A DNA stretch of 64,000 nucleotides from Piezodorus guildinii (taxonomy: Eukaryota > Arthropoda > Insecta > Hemiptera > Pentatomidae): NCBI GenBank assembly GCA_023052935.1, contig CM041298.1, positions 62,676,217-62,740,216 on the forward strand, read 5' to 3'. Each line of letters starts with the position of its first letter. Position 1 is the stretch's first letter. The position numbers and the translations under genes are program-made. This document shows positions 53,276 to 64,000 of the stretch, piece by piece. The notes below the pieces were generated by a model. It was not told where the DNA came from. It was given only the letters and a program-made list of their open reading frames with translations, and did not search any database.

Positions 53276-53914
53276 GTACTTTTTTGACTGATTTTTAAAA
53301 CTTGAAGCGATTTCATTAAATGGGTTGTAAAATCCATAACTGTCTTCGATACCAGCCATGTTACATTCTTTATAAATTAGTCTAACGGGGCTTTCATTCC
53401 GTAATATAAACATTTTTATCACTAAAGTACCTATAATTTCGTTCTTTTGAAAAAAATATACCATCTCACATTCTTTGTAATCGTAAGAAATGTAAATGAT
53501 TCATGTACACTAATAAATCATTTAGTTTGACAAAAAAAATCCTCTAAAATCAGTTAGCGACACCCCTGATACAAAACCTTATTTTTATTAGAGTTAAAAA
53601 ATAACATAAAATAAATGGCATTCCTTGTAGGGAGAGCAGAAGTACACACATAGAAAAAACAAAGTGGTTGGAGGAGGACGCGCTAGACAGCTAAATCAGA
53701 ACTAACAGAATTCAGACAGTAGATAAGTAATAATACTTCATCTATATTACATTTTGAATGTAGTTCATGACTAAAATGGTAACCTTCTAATGCTATTTTT
53801 GAGGAATTTTGAATTAGATTTTACTGTAAAGATCTTCGTGATTCATGATTATAAATAAGAAAACTTACTGATTGACAATGTGATTAAAAATAACACAATT
53901 GATTCTATGTAGAT
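53276..53914. other. Spacer with one unrecognised small ORF
   Basis: A minus ORF, 53464-53204 (86 residues), overlaps the end of a repeat-A fragment and resembles no family I know; it is probably chance. Nothing else was seen. Confidence 0.3.
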
Positions 53915-54070
53915 ATATGGCGCTACACCCCGTCACCGAGACTGGGCCTTCTCCAAACGCTTTCACCAGTCCATAACATTAGCTGCAACAGCTCTCCAGT
54001 TTCGAGCCCGTGCGTCGACTGTCACTGAATCCTTCCATCTTACATTTAGCCTGTCAGCCTTTCTTTGGTC
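53915..54070. repeat. Unclassified element fragment
   Basis: The GC-richer sequence starting GGCGCTACACCCCGTCACCGAGACTGGGCC resembles the repetitive 'ggcgctacaaccc' ends I know from invertebrate genomes, but I cannot name the family. Treat as provisional. Confidence 0.3.
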
Positions 54071-54649
54071 ATGTATAAATTTTAAAAAAACACGTTTATC
54101 AAATTTAATATGATATTGATAACTTAAGCCTCATTTTAAGGTCAATGCATCTATGCGTAAATTGAGAGTTATTTAAATACTTACAACAGCTTAAATCCTA
54201 AGATCCTCGACTCAAGAGGTTTCCAATTTTTTTTCCTATTATTTCAACATATTCAGCTGTCACCGTATATGTCACTTAGTTCATTGAAGATTTACGTTAT
54301 ATAAAAATAAATTAAATGATATAAATATTATTTAAATTTTGAGTACTTCTTTGCAAAGTCTCGCGAAATATTCAGGTGTTTCGTTCGTTGAATATTCCGA
54401 TGACAACCTTGTAATTAATTGTAGGTTTTTTCTTAAAGTAAAATTTACCACAGAACCCTAAGCCTGCTTAATCCTTTGTTTAATGCTAGGAGACAAAAGG
54501 CGGAGAAATAGGATTAGAAGGGTCCATCCCTTGACAATGTTTTATGGATTATTCCTTAGCAACTAAACCAAAACAGATAGGTTGGAATTTATTAAATTTT
54601 TAGATCAAATCCAAATATTTCTACTTTATAAAAATAATAACGATTTCCT
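54071..54649. other. AT-rich spacer
   Basis: No supported feature. Confidence 0.3.
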
Positions 54650-54917
54650 ATTATATCTTGGGTTCAATACATATAGAAATTCATAGTGTATCTACGCCCG
54701 TGCATGGAAGTGATCAGGCTTAGGTACCTCTCAGGCTACATGTATATTTCCGCAAATTTCGGGTACCCACTCTAAAAAGGCAAGGTGTGTTTATACTCTG
54801 AGATCGCTCCACGACTTAAATAATGGAATAAATAATTCTTCCACTGCCATGGTTTGAACCTAAGACCTGGAGAATCAGTATACTGGTTATAAAATATATC
54901 GACTAGAGCGCGCCGCT
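54650..54917 (-). repeat. SINE family S1, strongly diverged
   Basis: Minus-strand head at about 54917 (AGCGGCGCG), box B-like GGTTCAAACC, and body blocks GTGGGTACCCG and CCTGATCACTTCC. About 15 extra bases split the head. Confidence 0.65.
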
Positions 54918-55184
54918 GACCTACTTTTTAATAACTTCATTTTTATAAAAAATTATGTCGATGAAATGCGTTTTTATTACAAGGAGTAGTTGGCTGGGTG
55001 TACAGTCATAGAAAAACTTCAATTAAATGAACATAATTTATTGTGCCGACATTAATCTCCTAGGTTAGAGCCAAGAAAAACGACATGACAACAAACAATG
55101 CAATTTTAAGAAAAATAATGATAAATGAACACTGCAATAAAAAAATAACAGTAATAAAATATGACAGAACAAAGAAAAATAATC
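54918..55184. other. Short spacer
   Basis: AT-rich, nothing recognised. Confidence 0.3.
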
Positions 55185-55400
55185 CCATGTTCAAACCCGC
55201 AGGTGGCCATAGGATTTTTTTAATGGGAGTAAAAAATCCTTAGTTATGCCGCCCTTCGGAGGGGACGTTAAAAGGTGGTGCGATGCCAGGTACTCGTTAT
55301 AGATCCCTGTCCTAATAAAACCTGAATAGACAAAATTTAGAACTCCCACTGTAGTATCGTCCGATTAGAAACAGTAGCATTAAGGGACGTTAAATATATA
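55185..55400 (+). repeat. SINE family S2, 5'-truncated
   Basis: It starts inside box B (GTTCAAACCCGCAGG) and runs through CCGCCCTTCGGAGGGGACG and CAGGTACTCGTTATAGATCC to GGGACGTTAAATATATA. Confidence 0.8.
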
Positions 55401-56734
55401 CAGAAAATAAAATAAAAACGAAACATATGACTTTGTATCATGAGAAACTATACCTGTGATATGAAGATAAAATTGCCTAATGTTAAATATAATTCCATAA
55501 TACCAAAATCAAACGAAAAGTGTGTTATACTTGATTACTTGTTTTTATGATTTTTTTAAATCTTTTATTACCTTTTACCAGAATCATATTGCCAAGTTAA
55601 AACTTACCTTATTCGAATGAGAATTTACTTTATTAAACTAGTTTCCTTTTTTTTTTTCCTATGCCAACTCGTATAAATATATAAGTCGAAAATTTATTAC
55701 ATTATTTTTAACGATTTGTTTAAAAAAAATGCATTGACTTTCAAATTTCACAATGATCATTATTTTTCTGAAAAATAAACAGTAGAAAACAAAACTTTTT
55801 AACATAGGGTTATAGTTAAAATATTTTAAGCTATTTTATCGAATTTTATTTAAATAACAAAAATAAAATAATACAGATTTTCCTTCCCTAACACCAATAA
55901 ACCAAGTTCTGTTAAAAATCAATAATCATTGACTTCGTCTAAAAAATCAAAGTTAAATACTATAAAATTGCTTTGGTTTTTTGTTTTTAATCGAATTATA
56001 TTTGTAGCTAATACATAGAGATTAAAACAAAACATATTCCCTTATATAGTTGGTATGTGACCATGAAAATAAAATATTTTGCTAATATTATTAACAAATT
56101 CTATTATACGTTTTAATAAAAAATTGACATATAATTAATAATAGGTAGTATAGATTAAAATCTAGCATAGAGTTTGTATAATATACATATACTTATACAG
56201 CTTAAAATATAATACGAAAATAAATTATATCATATAAAATTTTGATTTACTATGATATATATTTATCTTATCTTAGATTTTAATTGAGTAGTTATTACAT
56301 TAAAAATTAATTAGTTAAGTGTAATTTAGAAATCGGGGAGTGGTAATTTTAAACTCTTAAAGTCCTGAAGAAAAATTACGAAGTTTAAGTTCTTAACGAG
56401 AAGACAAAATTAGTTTTCAACTTAATAACAGAATTAGGAAAATATCTGTCAATCGATTTTGCTTTTACCAGGGTTTTTTATCGATTCTTTTTTACAGTTT
56501 TACTTATCTTCATTTGAAACATATATTAACTTGAAGTATTAAGAAGTGTTCTCTTAAAACCTGCTCGAACGATTTGGTTAAAGCTCGATATTTAAATGAA
56601 AAATTAAAGGGGCTTTACTTTCTTATACGCCTTCTCTAATTTTAAATCATTTGGCTTAAATGGCCAATTTTCATTTTTTTTTCCTCTCTAACGTACTATT
56701 GGATTTAATGATTTGAAATATTGACCAACTTCCT
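55401..56734. other. AT-rich stretch of 1.3 kb, nothing recognised
   Basis: The longest stretch without a recognised repeat or gene. Strongly AT-rich, with no long ORF. Confidence 0.35.
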
Positions 56735-56805
56735 AATGTCATAAAAAAAAAAAAATCTGTTTCACGCGACGTTCACTTACTTCCGTTATTAATAACATTT
56801 TAATT
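56735..56805 (+). repeat. Repeat family A left-end fragment
   Basis: The motif CACGCGACGTTCACTTACTTCCGTTATTAATAAC at 56763-56796 equals the left terminus of family A. Confidence 0.55.
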
Positions 56806-57005
56806 TGACTTTTACCAAAGACTCAATCTTGGCAAACATCCTACTTAGAATCCTCATACAAGACTTAAACGACAAGAAACTGCTCGTAGATACCGATCAT
56901 TACAACACCTACTTGACAAACGTTCAAAACTTCCACTCTAATACAAAAACCTCATTTATGTTACCATTATTAGGCACATCTGAACGTATGTACATCTGGA
57001 CATAA
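56806..57005 (+). mobile_element. Jockey-like fragment, family J2
   Basis: Relic of the RT C-terminal block: CTCATACAAGACTTAAACGACAAGAAACTGC, CTACAACACCTACTTGACAAACGTTCAAAACTTCCA, and GTTACCATTATTAGGCACATCTGAACG. It corresponds to 33925-34050 in another J2 copy. Confidence 0.65.
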
Positions 57006-57279
57006 TTTATAAAGCACTGATGACTTTTTCCACAAAGACAATATTGTGTGCTCAAGTACTAGTAATGTTTTTTTTAAAATATCAATAATCTAATAAATGT
57101 GCTATATGTATTAATTCCACTAACCTATACAGCAAATATGTAAGAAGGGAAAGTAGTGCGATCGTAAAAAATGTTGAATTATTGATTTCACCGGAAATAC
57201 ATTTTTTAAGGTCTACTAATTACAAATTAAAAGTCCCGTAAAAAAATATATGTGTGGTAAGTATAGCACACAAAAAAAT
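57006..57279. other. Spacer with a repeat-A fragment on the minus strand
   Basis: 57130-57260 has GGGAAAGTAGTGCGATCG and CACCGGAAATAC, the reverse complement of the right end of family A. Confidence 0.45.
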
Positions 57280-58060
57280 AAAAATAAAATAAATGAATGG
57301 ATGAATGAATAAATGAATAATTTTATTTGCTTTCGGGGTAACCCCCATACAAATAGAGCTGGGTACATAACAAATATAGAATAAAAAACATACTTCAATA
57401 AAAGAGTTAGCAAGACACTAATTCACTACGTTATCAGCTCTAGGTACATTGTATTACAATAAAACGTATAACAAAATAACTCAAATACAATATATGAATA
57501 ATATAATAGTTTACAATATAATAAATATATGTTTTACATAATATGGCGAAACACGATAAATAATATGATACAGTTAACAAACATGTTTATTCATTTATTA
57601 TAAATGATCTGATTTGGCAACATTTCCTGGCATAATAATAAATATTTTTTAATTCATTAATATCATCGGTGGTAAACAGGGCGATAAAATTTGTAATGTT
57701 TATAATTAAGGCCCTAGGGATGTAATGGGTTCGGTACGGTGCGTATATGGGACATCGAATAAAAATGTGGAATAAGTCCTCTCTTTCGTTGAGGTTACAT
57801 AGCGTGCAGTTTTCCTTCGGTTTAAATTGGTAGTATATATTGTTAAATGTTAATTTAATATTGTAATTTCCAGAGAGTCTTAATTGTGCAAATATTTTTA
57901 TGACAGGGAACGGTGCGTTTGATAATAAGTAAGCTTGAGGTTTATGTCTATTGTTATGAATGGACGGATAGAGTGGGTTGTATTTACCGGGAGTGATTAA
58001 CTTTTGTTTATCTATTGTCTCCATATGATTTGTAAACAGTATCAATGTTTTGTGCATCTC
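57280..58060 (-). mobile_element. RNase H-bearing LINE, 3' tail relic
   Basis: The minus frame 58057-57587 (156 residues) is the post-RNase H tail of an I-like or related element. It has LRLSGNYNIKLTFNNIYY, then the zinc-binding CTLCNLNEREDLFHIFIRCPIY with a C-C-H-C arrangement and APYR. The 3' UTR includes GGGGTTACCCCGAAAGCAAAT and ends in a (TTCA)n/(ATTC)n array at about 57281-57325, a tandem tail typical of such LINEs. It differs from the I-like element at 1027-5373. Confidence 0.7.
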
Positions 58061-58663
58061 TAACTGATTAAATAAAAATAATAAATGAAGAAATAATAAT
58101 AAATAAAAAATTGAACTAATATGATATTTCGTATTTTATAAGCGTATTAACACTTTTCTCAAAAACGGGTCTAACGGTTGTGATTAAACTTCCTAGAACG
58201 TTGTAACCTTTTGATGGACTTAAATATCATGTAGATTTCACTCTGATTTTCGTTCCCTAAAGTGCCTTTAATTTAATTTTGTATTCTTTGTTTAATTTTT
58301 TTAGTGTTTTATATATTTTGTTTTATTCTATTTATTGTTATACTTTATTTGTTGTTTCTCTCTTTCATATACTTCATTTATATATTGTATTTCCAGCTAC
58401 TTTGCGTAATATTTGTGTCTTAGAATTAGGTTAATTTTCTTTTCTGGTTTAAATAATGATTTCTGATTCTTTGCAATTTTATTCATTTTTTGTGACTTTT
58501 ACTTTATCTATTTTGTTTTATTCGACCACACTTTATTATCAACTTCTTGTTGCTAAGTTACTGTGTTAACTAAATTAACTTTTATCTACACCTGTTCTCA
58601 GGCCCGAGAGATTTTTATTTTTCATAATAATAATGATTCATATATAAGTCAGGGATTTAGACG
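58061..58663. other. Intervening DNA with a repeat-A fragment
   Basis: Bases 58140-58260 resemble the middle of family A on the minus strand (TTCTCAAAAACGGGTC, GATTTCACTCTGATTTTCG). This stretch separates two parts of what may be one LINE. Confidence 0.4.
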
Positions 58664-58990
58664 TTAGATAATGCAGTTTTTTTCGCAAAACAAGAACACA
58701 AGTTCTGTTTTCAGTACTTTTACATCTCCCAAATATTTTTGTATCTTATTAATTATTGGGTGTTCAGTGTACAAATTATGTAGGCGCTTGAGGGCATAAA
58801 AGGAATCAGTGCATAGAATGAACTTTGACTCATCGCGTGACATAATAAATTCGAGTGCATTTGATATCGCTCCAAGTTCCGCAGTATATACGCTGCTTAC
58901 GTTTTGGTAGTTTACACTGGTACTTACAGGTGTAATAAGAGATGAACCCAATCGATCATTTATTTTGGGTCCATTCGTAAATAGTTACCA
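58664..58990 (-). pseudogene. RNase H domain fragment of a LINE
   Basis: On the minus strand, VYTAELGAISNALEFI followed by FILCTDSFYALKRL carries the Glu and the second Asp of an RNase H domain, and TELVFLF leads toward the final motif before the frame ends at 58664. The first Asp would lie upstream near 58990 and is not seen. It precedes the tail relic at 57280-58060 in the correct order, so both may come from one element. Confidence 0.7.
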
Positions 58991-59085
58991 CATCTGTAAC
59001 ATTAATAAAAAGTTCTTTAATTGTTTCAACAACGTAAATAGGTGAAAGTCGTGTGTTGCAAGCACCAAACATTTTAATATCTAAT
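58985..59085 (-). repeat. Repeat family A terminal fragment
   Basis: CAACAACGTAAATAGGTGAAAGTCGTGTGTTGCAAGCACC at about 59026-59066 is the inverse left-end motif. Confidence 0.55.
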
Positions 59086-59752
59086 ACATTTGACCTGCTA
59101 ATGCTATTAAAAAAAAAATCCAATTGTTTTATACATATATTTTTTAGCCTCTTTTTCTCTTTAAATAATCGAGGAAAACCATTTCGATAATATGGTTAAG
59201 GTTGGAATTCATGACCCAATTGCGAAAATTAAAAAAGAATAAAACATGATTGTATAATTAATGATTGGGATCCCTCCCTTCCATTAGGAGGGTTTCACTC
59301 ATCGAATGCAGTCCATTTAGTGCGTCTCAGCCTCTATCTCACTCATTAATATTCGATACGGTAGTGAGCTTAGAGAGGAAAGATTTTTTGCCCTTATTTA
59401 CTATAATTTTTTTTTTCAATAACATGCTAGGTGAAAATATAAGCATTTATCGGAAGACTTACTAAATCAGGAATAATTAGATTTTTTTTTTTTTGAGTGT
59501 CTAAGAATTTTATGAAAGAAAAAAATAGCAAAGGCTAGGAACAACTTTCATTTACTTTCTATCATAAAATCAATCTTAAAAAAACTTCAAGTTGAATACA
59601 AATGAAATTGAAATCAAATAAGATTCGACAGAAACACTTATTCGAAAATAAATAATATCAATAATAATAGTGGTTATTCATAAGTACGATACATAAATTA
59701 TGTTTGTAAATACTGTTTGAGTTTGATCTGTGGTGATCAGTCTAGGGTCCTT
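59086..59752. other. Spacer, nothing recognised
   Basis: A slightly GC-richer stretch at 59265-59390 has an open frame of 66 codons without recognisable motifs. The rest is AT-rich. Confidence 0.3.
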
Positions 59753-59756
59753 TCTA

Positions 59757-59806
59757 CATATATATATATATATATAATATAATATATATATATATATATA
59801 TATATA

Positions 59807-59898
<92 letters not shown>
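59757..59898. repeat. Long (TA)n microsatellite
   Basis: About 140 bases of TA repeats with two or three single-base interruptions; the Tyr-Ile ORFs read across it are artefacts. Confidence 0.95.
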
Positions 59899-59900
<2 letters not shown>

Positions 59901-60625
59901 TTTTTATATACCAATGCCAACAAGACAAATAAACCGAAAAAAATCTTTACTTTAAAGTCAATAAAAAAACAAAAAAAAAAAAACTATAAAGGTATTATAT
60001 GTGAAAAAAAATTCTGTACCTCTACGGGGTAGTATAGTTGGTAGTTTTTAATATTCCGTTGTAGTTTTTTTACAAAGTTAGGGTTTTGGATATCAAAACA
60101 ATTGACTGTTGACTGAACCTCAAGACCATTAGAAAAACTAATATCTATAACCCACAGGAGATAAGTCTATATCGAACCACGTTATTTTAGTACTTTTATT
60201 GCCTTATTGTGCTTAAGTCCCCTCTTGCGTAAAGCCTATTAATGCACAGGGCCAGAATAGGCTTAAACCTCTTTGAGCGAGTCAATTTTTTTTTTCATAT
60301 TCAATCATTTCCTTTATAATTCAAAATTAATTAGAGGTAATGACAACGCAATATTAAAAAAAATGAAACTTATATTTATAAATTATAATATTTATACTAT
60401 GAAAATGAGAATACTAGATTTATATGACAGGCACAATTATGTACATACAGGGTGTTTTAGGGTTAAGCAATTAGACAATAGGATTGAATTTAGAATCCCG
60501 AAACAATATATAAAAAAAAAAAAAAAAATTATGGAAATGTATCGCGGGATATGTCCATTTAAGGAGATTGCTTCGAAAACTCATCGATCGATCGAATCAT
60601 GTCTCTCACGCTTTATCAGCTTATA
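59899..60625. other. AT-rich flank of the mariner
   Basis: No gene. TACAGGGTGTTTTAGGG at 60447-60463 looks like the start of a transposon end, but no partner was found. The 177-residue ORF at 60273-60806 crosses the mariner boundary and is chance. Confidence 0.35.
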
Positions 60626-61927
60626 CGAGGCATGTTTTTTAAGTAAGTACCGTTTTGCGATCGCGCCGCCACAGCGCTATGGTCGGCGTTCCGCGCATGC
60701 GCGCTGGTTACCTACATCTCTTGTCCACGCACTGACGCCATTACAGTCAGATTCTTCATTGTATACGTTGTTTATTGAGTGTTTAAGATACCTCCGACAA
60801 TCGTGAGTCCCTCTGATTGTGAAGTACGGGTTGTTATACGATTTCTTAGTGCTAAAGGCGTAAAACCGATCGATATTCATCGTGAGATCGTTGAAGTTTA
60901 CGGACAAAACATTGTGAGTGATGATGGTAATGAAATGGGTGAGAGCATTTAAAGATGGTAGCACAAATTTGCATGATGAAAAACGGAGTCGGCGTCCTTT
61001 GGTCGTTAATGAAGATTTGGTGCAGAAAGTGGAAGAAAAGGTGTGAGGAAACAGACGCTTTACGATTTCATCATTGTCCGACTGCTTTCCTCAATATTCT
61101 CGTAGTGTTTTGTATCGCATAGTGACCGAGAACTTGAATTACCGGAAATTGTGTTCACGTTGTGTTCCAAAAATGTTGACGGATTTGCACAAAACCCAAC
61201 GTTTAGGCAGTGCATTGACTTTCCTTGAGCGGTAGCACAATGAAAGTGAAGATTTTTTAGACCAAATTGTTACTGGTGACGAAACATGGCTGGCCTACGT
61301 CACACCAAAATCAACACAACAATCCATGGAATGGCGATATTCATCATCACCCAAAAGAGTGAAGTTTAAGCAAACAGTTTCTGCCCGGAAAATAATGTGC
61401 ACAGTTTTTTGGGACAGAAAAGCAGTATTGCTAGTGGAGTCAATGCAGCGTCTTATTGGAAGATATTGAAAAATTTGCTTCTTGCAATCCAGAACAAAAG
61501 ATGTGGCAAGTTGAGTAAGGGTATCGTTTTGCTGCATGACAATGCACGTCCGTCCACATGTGGCTAATCGGACCAAAGATCTCATCAAATCATTTCAATG
61601 GGAAAATCTAGATCATCCTCCATACAGCCCTGATCTGGCGCCCAGCGACTACCATTTGTTCCTGCACTTGAAGAAACAAATGGCCGGTCGGCGTCTTCAA
61701 GACGGTGACGAAGTCAAAACATTTGTGATACAGTGGTTAACAAGTCAGGCGGCAGAATCTTTTGAGGAGGGTATTCAAAAACTGGTGCCGCGTTATGACA
61801 AGTGCCTCAAAATTCATGGAAATTATGTAGAAAAGTAGATTAAGGTACAGGCTTTCATGTAAAAATAAAATTATTGCGATATCTTTTTTTAATTCCAAAA
61901 CGGTACTTACTTAAAAAACATGCCTCG
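60626..61927 (+). mobile_element. Mariner transposon, complete ends, dead transposase
   Basis: 1302 bases with 32-base inverted ends that I read as identical, beginning CGAGGCATGTTTTTTAAGTA. TA dinucleotides lie at 60624-60625 and 61928-61929. Size, TA target and the transposase motifs fit the mariner family (D,D34D). Confidence 0.95.
60788..61838 (+). pseudogene. Mariner transposase remnant
   Basis: The protein would bind the inverted ends and cut and paste the element. The start-codon position reads ATA at 60788. A helix-turn-helix-like N-terminal region (EVRVVIRFLSAKGVKPIDIHREI) follows, with a frameshift near 60926. Stops are TGA 61044-61046 and TAG 61233-61235. The first catalytic Asp lies in IVTGDETWL (about 61270), the second in LLHDNARP (about 61535), and the third in PYSPDLAPSDYHLF (about 61650). 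Between the second and third, GTCC is repeated in tandem (CGTCCGTCC, about 61547-61555) and shifts the frame. The last 100 residues are open in the frame beginning at 61536. It is not functional. Confidence 0.9.
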
Positions 61928-61929
61928 TA

Positions 61930-62814
61930 GCTTCTCAGGAATCGATTTTTAAGCTTTTTCTTTTATTCTCTTGAAAATCTTTAGGCCTATCCTGACCTGT
62001 TTATACAGGTCATATCCAACACACCATAGTACGTAATAAAAACTTACGCCTACATACATAAATATATGTCATACATGAATAACGGTCAACTACATCGTAA
62101 ATTAGCAGGAGCACACTAAATCCATTGAGGATTAGCGTCAAAACTAGGGAGCGAAAATAAATCATATTTAATTAATTTTACCCATCATACAGTAATATAT
62201 CGTATGTCATACAGTAATATGTAGCACAAAATAATCATGGAACGCTCTAGGTTTTAGTAAACTTACTATGTGAAGAATCGGAGTGTGAAAAAAAACGTAA
62301 ACTTGTTTAAGTTTTGTTATCAATGATTAATAAATTTAGTTAGGTTCGTAACTGTCTAAAATTAAACTTATTATAATTTTATTCCTAAATATAGAATAAC
62401 TAGTAACTTACTGAATGATGCATCAGTTCATTGTAATGAAATTCATTCTGTTGCGAACGAACAATATAATCTTACAGGGATTGAAATAGATAGGAAATGA
62501 ATTGGTTCTGGGTTGGTTACCGTCATGCCGGCTGCGTTGCAAACTCGGAGCAATTTCTTCTTTAACATATCAAATGATGCCTTTTTCTCTGATTTATTTC
62601 TTAATTTACTTTACTTTTTCCCTAGAGTTTACCTTGTTTCTCTCTTCCCGGGGATTATTTCCTTTTTTCCGTTCTTCTCGATTTATGTTACCCTCGACAG
62701 ACAATTCTTCTTCTCTCCCTAGTTCTATAGAAATAAAGTATCGAGTCACTTACCCGGAAAATTAGTCGTGATTCAGAAGTCATAAAACATTCAAATATAA
62801 AATATCGGTCAAGG
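61930..62814. other. Spacer, nothing recognised
   Basis: AT-rich. 62490-62740 is less AT-rich and has overlapping short ORFs without family motifs. Confidence 0.3.
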
Positions 62815-63058
62815 TAAAAAAAAAAAGAAAAAAATCCAGTTCACGCAGAACACAAACTTTCACGTACCTCCGTTGTTAAAATCAATTTCAAAACTTTTAA
62901 ATGAAGCTTAATAAAGATAGAAAATTATTTTGAGCTTCGATGGAAAACCTGTGTTGCAGATTGAATAATCTAATAATAGAAGTTATTATTTACAACAATT
63001 ATTTTTATACACTTTTCATCACCCTACACTACTTTATACGATTTTCTATATAAGATGA

Positions 63059-63090
<32 letters not shown>

Positions 63091-63665
63091 CTAAGCTTTC
63101 AACGGTATACAATACATTTATTTATTTATTAAGTTTAAAAAAATATATGCAAAATTTAATCACAATCAAATCAATCCATGGTTCAAATCAATTACAGAAC
63201 TCTTCAATAAAGCTATAGATGATAAGAAATTAAAGGATTACAAAGTGTTTTTACAGTAACGTGTTTTATTAGAACAACTAATATATTATTATTTAGAACA
63301 ATCTTAGCTTAATGCGCGTTTTATCACTCTAAACTACCTTATACAACTTTGCATATAACACAACATTTTTCTATAATCTTCGAACGGAATATTATTCATC
63401 TATATTTCTATTCTAAAATTTAAAAAAATACTTAAAAATATAAATTTCCTTATTTATCTTTCAGTTGCTTAAGTCAGATTGTTGAGCTTGTATATTTACC
63501 CGTTCTGTATTAGTTCTAATAAGATAGAATGGTTATTTTTTCCGAACCAAAACAATTTAAGATAGTTTAGAGGAAGAACATTTAAAGCATCGGCATTTAA
63601 CTCCTATCAGACTAATTCAATCAGAATGAAACCGACATGATGACAAAGCCCATCAATTTAAAAGA
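62815..63665 (+). repeat. Repeat family A, copy with left terminus
   Basis: Left end TTCACGCAGAACACAAACTTTCACGTACCTCCGTTGTT at 62834-62870. The following A blocks appear twice (CACTTTTCATCACC at 63010 and GCGCGTTTTATCACTC at 63315), then ATCAGACTAATTCAATCAGAATGAAACC. A T run of about 30 is at 63060-63090. The right half is missing. Confidence 0.65.
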
Positions 63666-63706
63666 AAATTGATAAATTTAAGTTTAATTACCTAAAATAT
63701 ATGTTT

Positions 63707-63893
63707 CCTCGCGCGGATCTCATTACCGCGTGTGAGGAGCGTTCCACGGGTGGCGGATGTGGGGATGGTCCGTAGAGTTTCTTCGGAAGTTCCTCCCGGC
63801 TAAGTCCGATGGGCCCGATGACTAACATTGAGAGCGGCCCTCCAGGCTTTATGGAGGGTGTGACGTAGGTACGAACGCAGTACTCACTTATTT
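63707..63893. mobile_element. 187-base GC-rich insertion of unknown family
   Basis: It is flanked by perfect AAAATATATGTTT at 63694-63706 and 63894-63906, with the next bases also similar (CCTCG/ACTCG). The insert is far richer in G and C than anything around it (GTGTGAGGAGCGTTCC, GGGCCCGATGACTAAC). It has no poly(A), no tRNA-like boxes and no clear inverted ends. A SINE-like or 5'-truncated LINE insertion is possible. Confidence 0.6.
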
Positions 63894-64000
63894 AAAATAT
63901 ATGTTTACTCGTCGCTCTTTCATTTCTTAATCAAATTCGTTCAACTCTTATACTTATTTGTTTTATATCAGTGCCAATAAGATGAAATGTTTAATTTTTC

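Noticed and set aside
53204..53464. 86-residue minus ORF as a possible host gene
   Set aside because: It overlaps a repeat-A fragment, has no recognisable domain and no supporting context.
59678..59928. Two ORFs rich in Tyr and Ile on the minus strand
   Set aside because: They are translations of the (TA)n microsatellite.
60447..60463. TACAGGGTGTTTTAGGG as the end of another DNA transposon
   Set aside because: No inverted partner or target duplication could be found within the window.
60273..60806. 177-residue plus-strand ORF
   Set aside because: It starts in AT-rich flank and runs across the left inverted end of the mariner into its untranslated part, in the wrong frame for the transposase.
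1..64000. CRISPR array or bacterial-type operon
   Set aside because: No regularly spaced direct repeats and no operon structure; all coding signals are eukaryotic transposable elements.

Overview
This 64-kb window is AT-rich animal DNA made almost entirely of transposable elements and their relics. I could not find a convincing host protein-coding gene, rRNA gene or functional tRNA gene. The mix of elements fits an arthropod or a closely related invertebrate: Jockey-type, CR1/L2-like, RTE-like and RNase H-bearing I-like non-LTR retrotransposons, Mag-type and CsRn1/Kabuki-type Ty3/Gypsy LTR elements, a mariner, a piggyBac-type MITE and several tRNA-derived SINEs. I do not name a species. The many long A, T and TA runs fit a large eukaryotic genome.

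Layout. Positions 1-5373 hold the 3' end of a Jockey-like element, abutting an I-like element whose ORF2 (endonuclease, RT, RNase H) is open apart from one in-frame TGA near its C-terminus. From 5.4 to 15.4 kb there are dispersed noncoding repeats, a SINE, an antisense Jockey-like copy with a 12-bp target duplication (8930-10864), and a long palindrome (13868-14577). From 15.4 to 35 kb there are many fragments of a second Jockey-like family, CR1/L2-like and RTE-like relics, SINEs of three families, a second palindrome with hammerhead-ribozyme-like signatures (26600-27010), and a TTAA-flanked MITE inside a Jockey fragment (34322-34910). From 37.7 to 47.2 kb lies an LTR-element cluster: a Mag-like gag-pol cut off in its integrase, a CR1/L2-like copy directly after it, then a CsRn1-like element with two 395-bp LTRs (42702-47241). 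From 47.3 to 64 kb there is a nested 1.1-kb palindrome (49252-50350), many copies of the dispersed repeat called here family A, more SINE pieces, a split RNase H-bearing relic, a complete but dead mariner (60626-61927), and a 187-bp GC-rich insertion of unknown identity flanked by 13-bp direct repeats.

How the parts relate. The genes do not form a host pathway; they are the mobilisation machinery of independent selfish elements, most of it broken. The youngest-looking LTR element is the CsRn1-like one, with LTRs differing at 5 of 395 positions by eye and RT, RNase H and integrase catalytic residues present. It nevertheless has no recognisable protease and has lost a cysteine of its gag CHCC motif. 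The SINEs carry Pol III box-like heads and presumably used non-LTR enzymes in trans. Nesting gives some relative ages: Jockey into repeat B, SINE S2 into the presumed Mag LTR, SINE S2 into the end of repeat A, and MITE into Jockey.

The best candidates for something undescribed are family A (a noncoding repeat with short inverted ends), the hammerhead-like palindromes, and SINE family S1 with its poly(T) 3' tail. All similarity statements come from reading the sequence; no database search was run.
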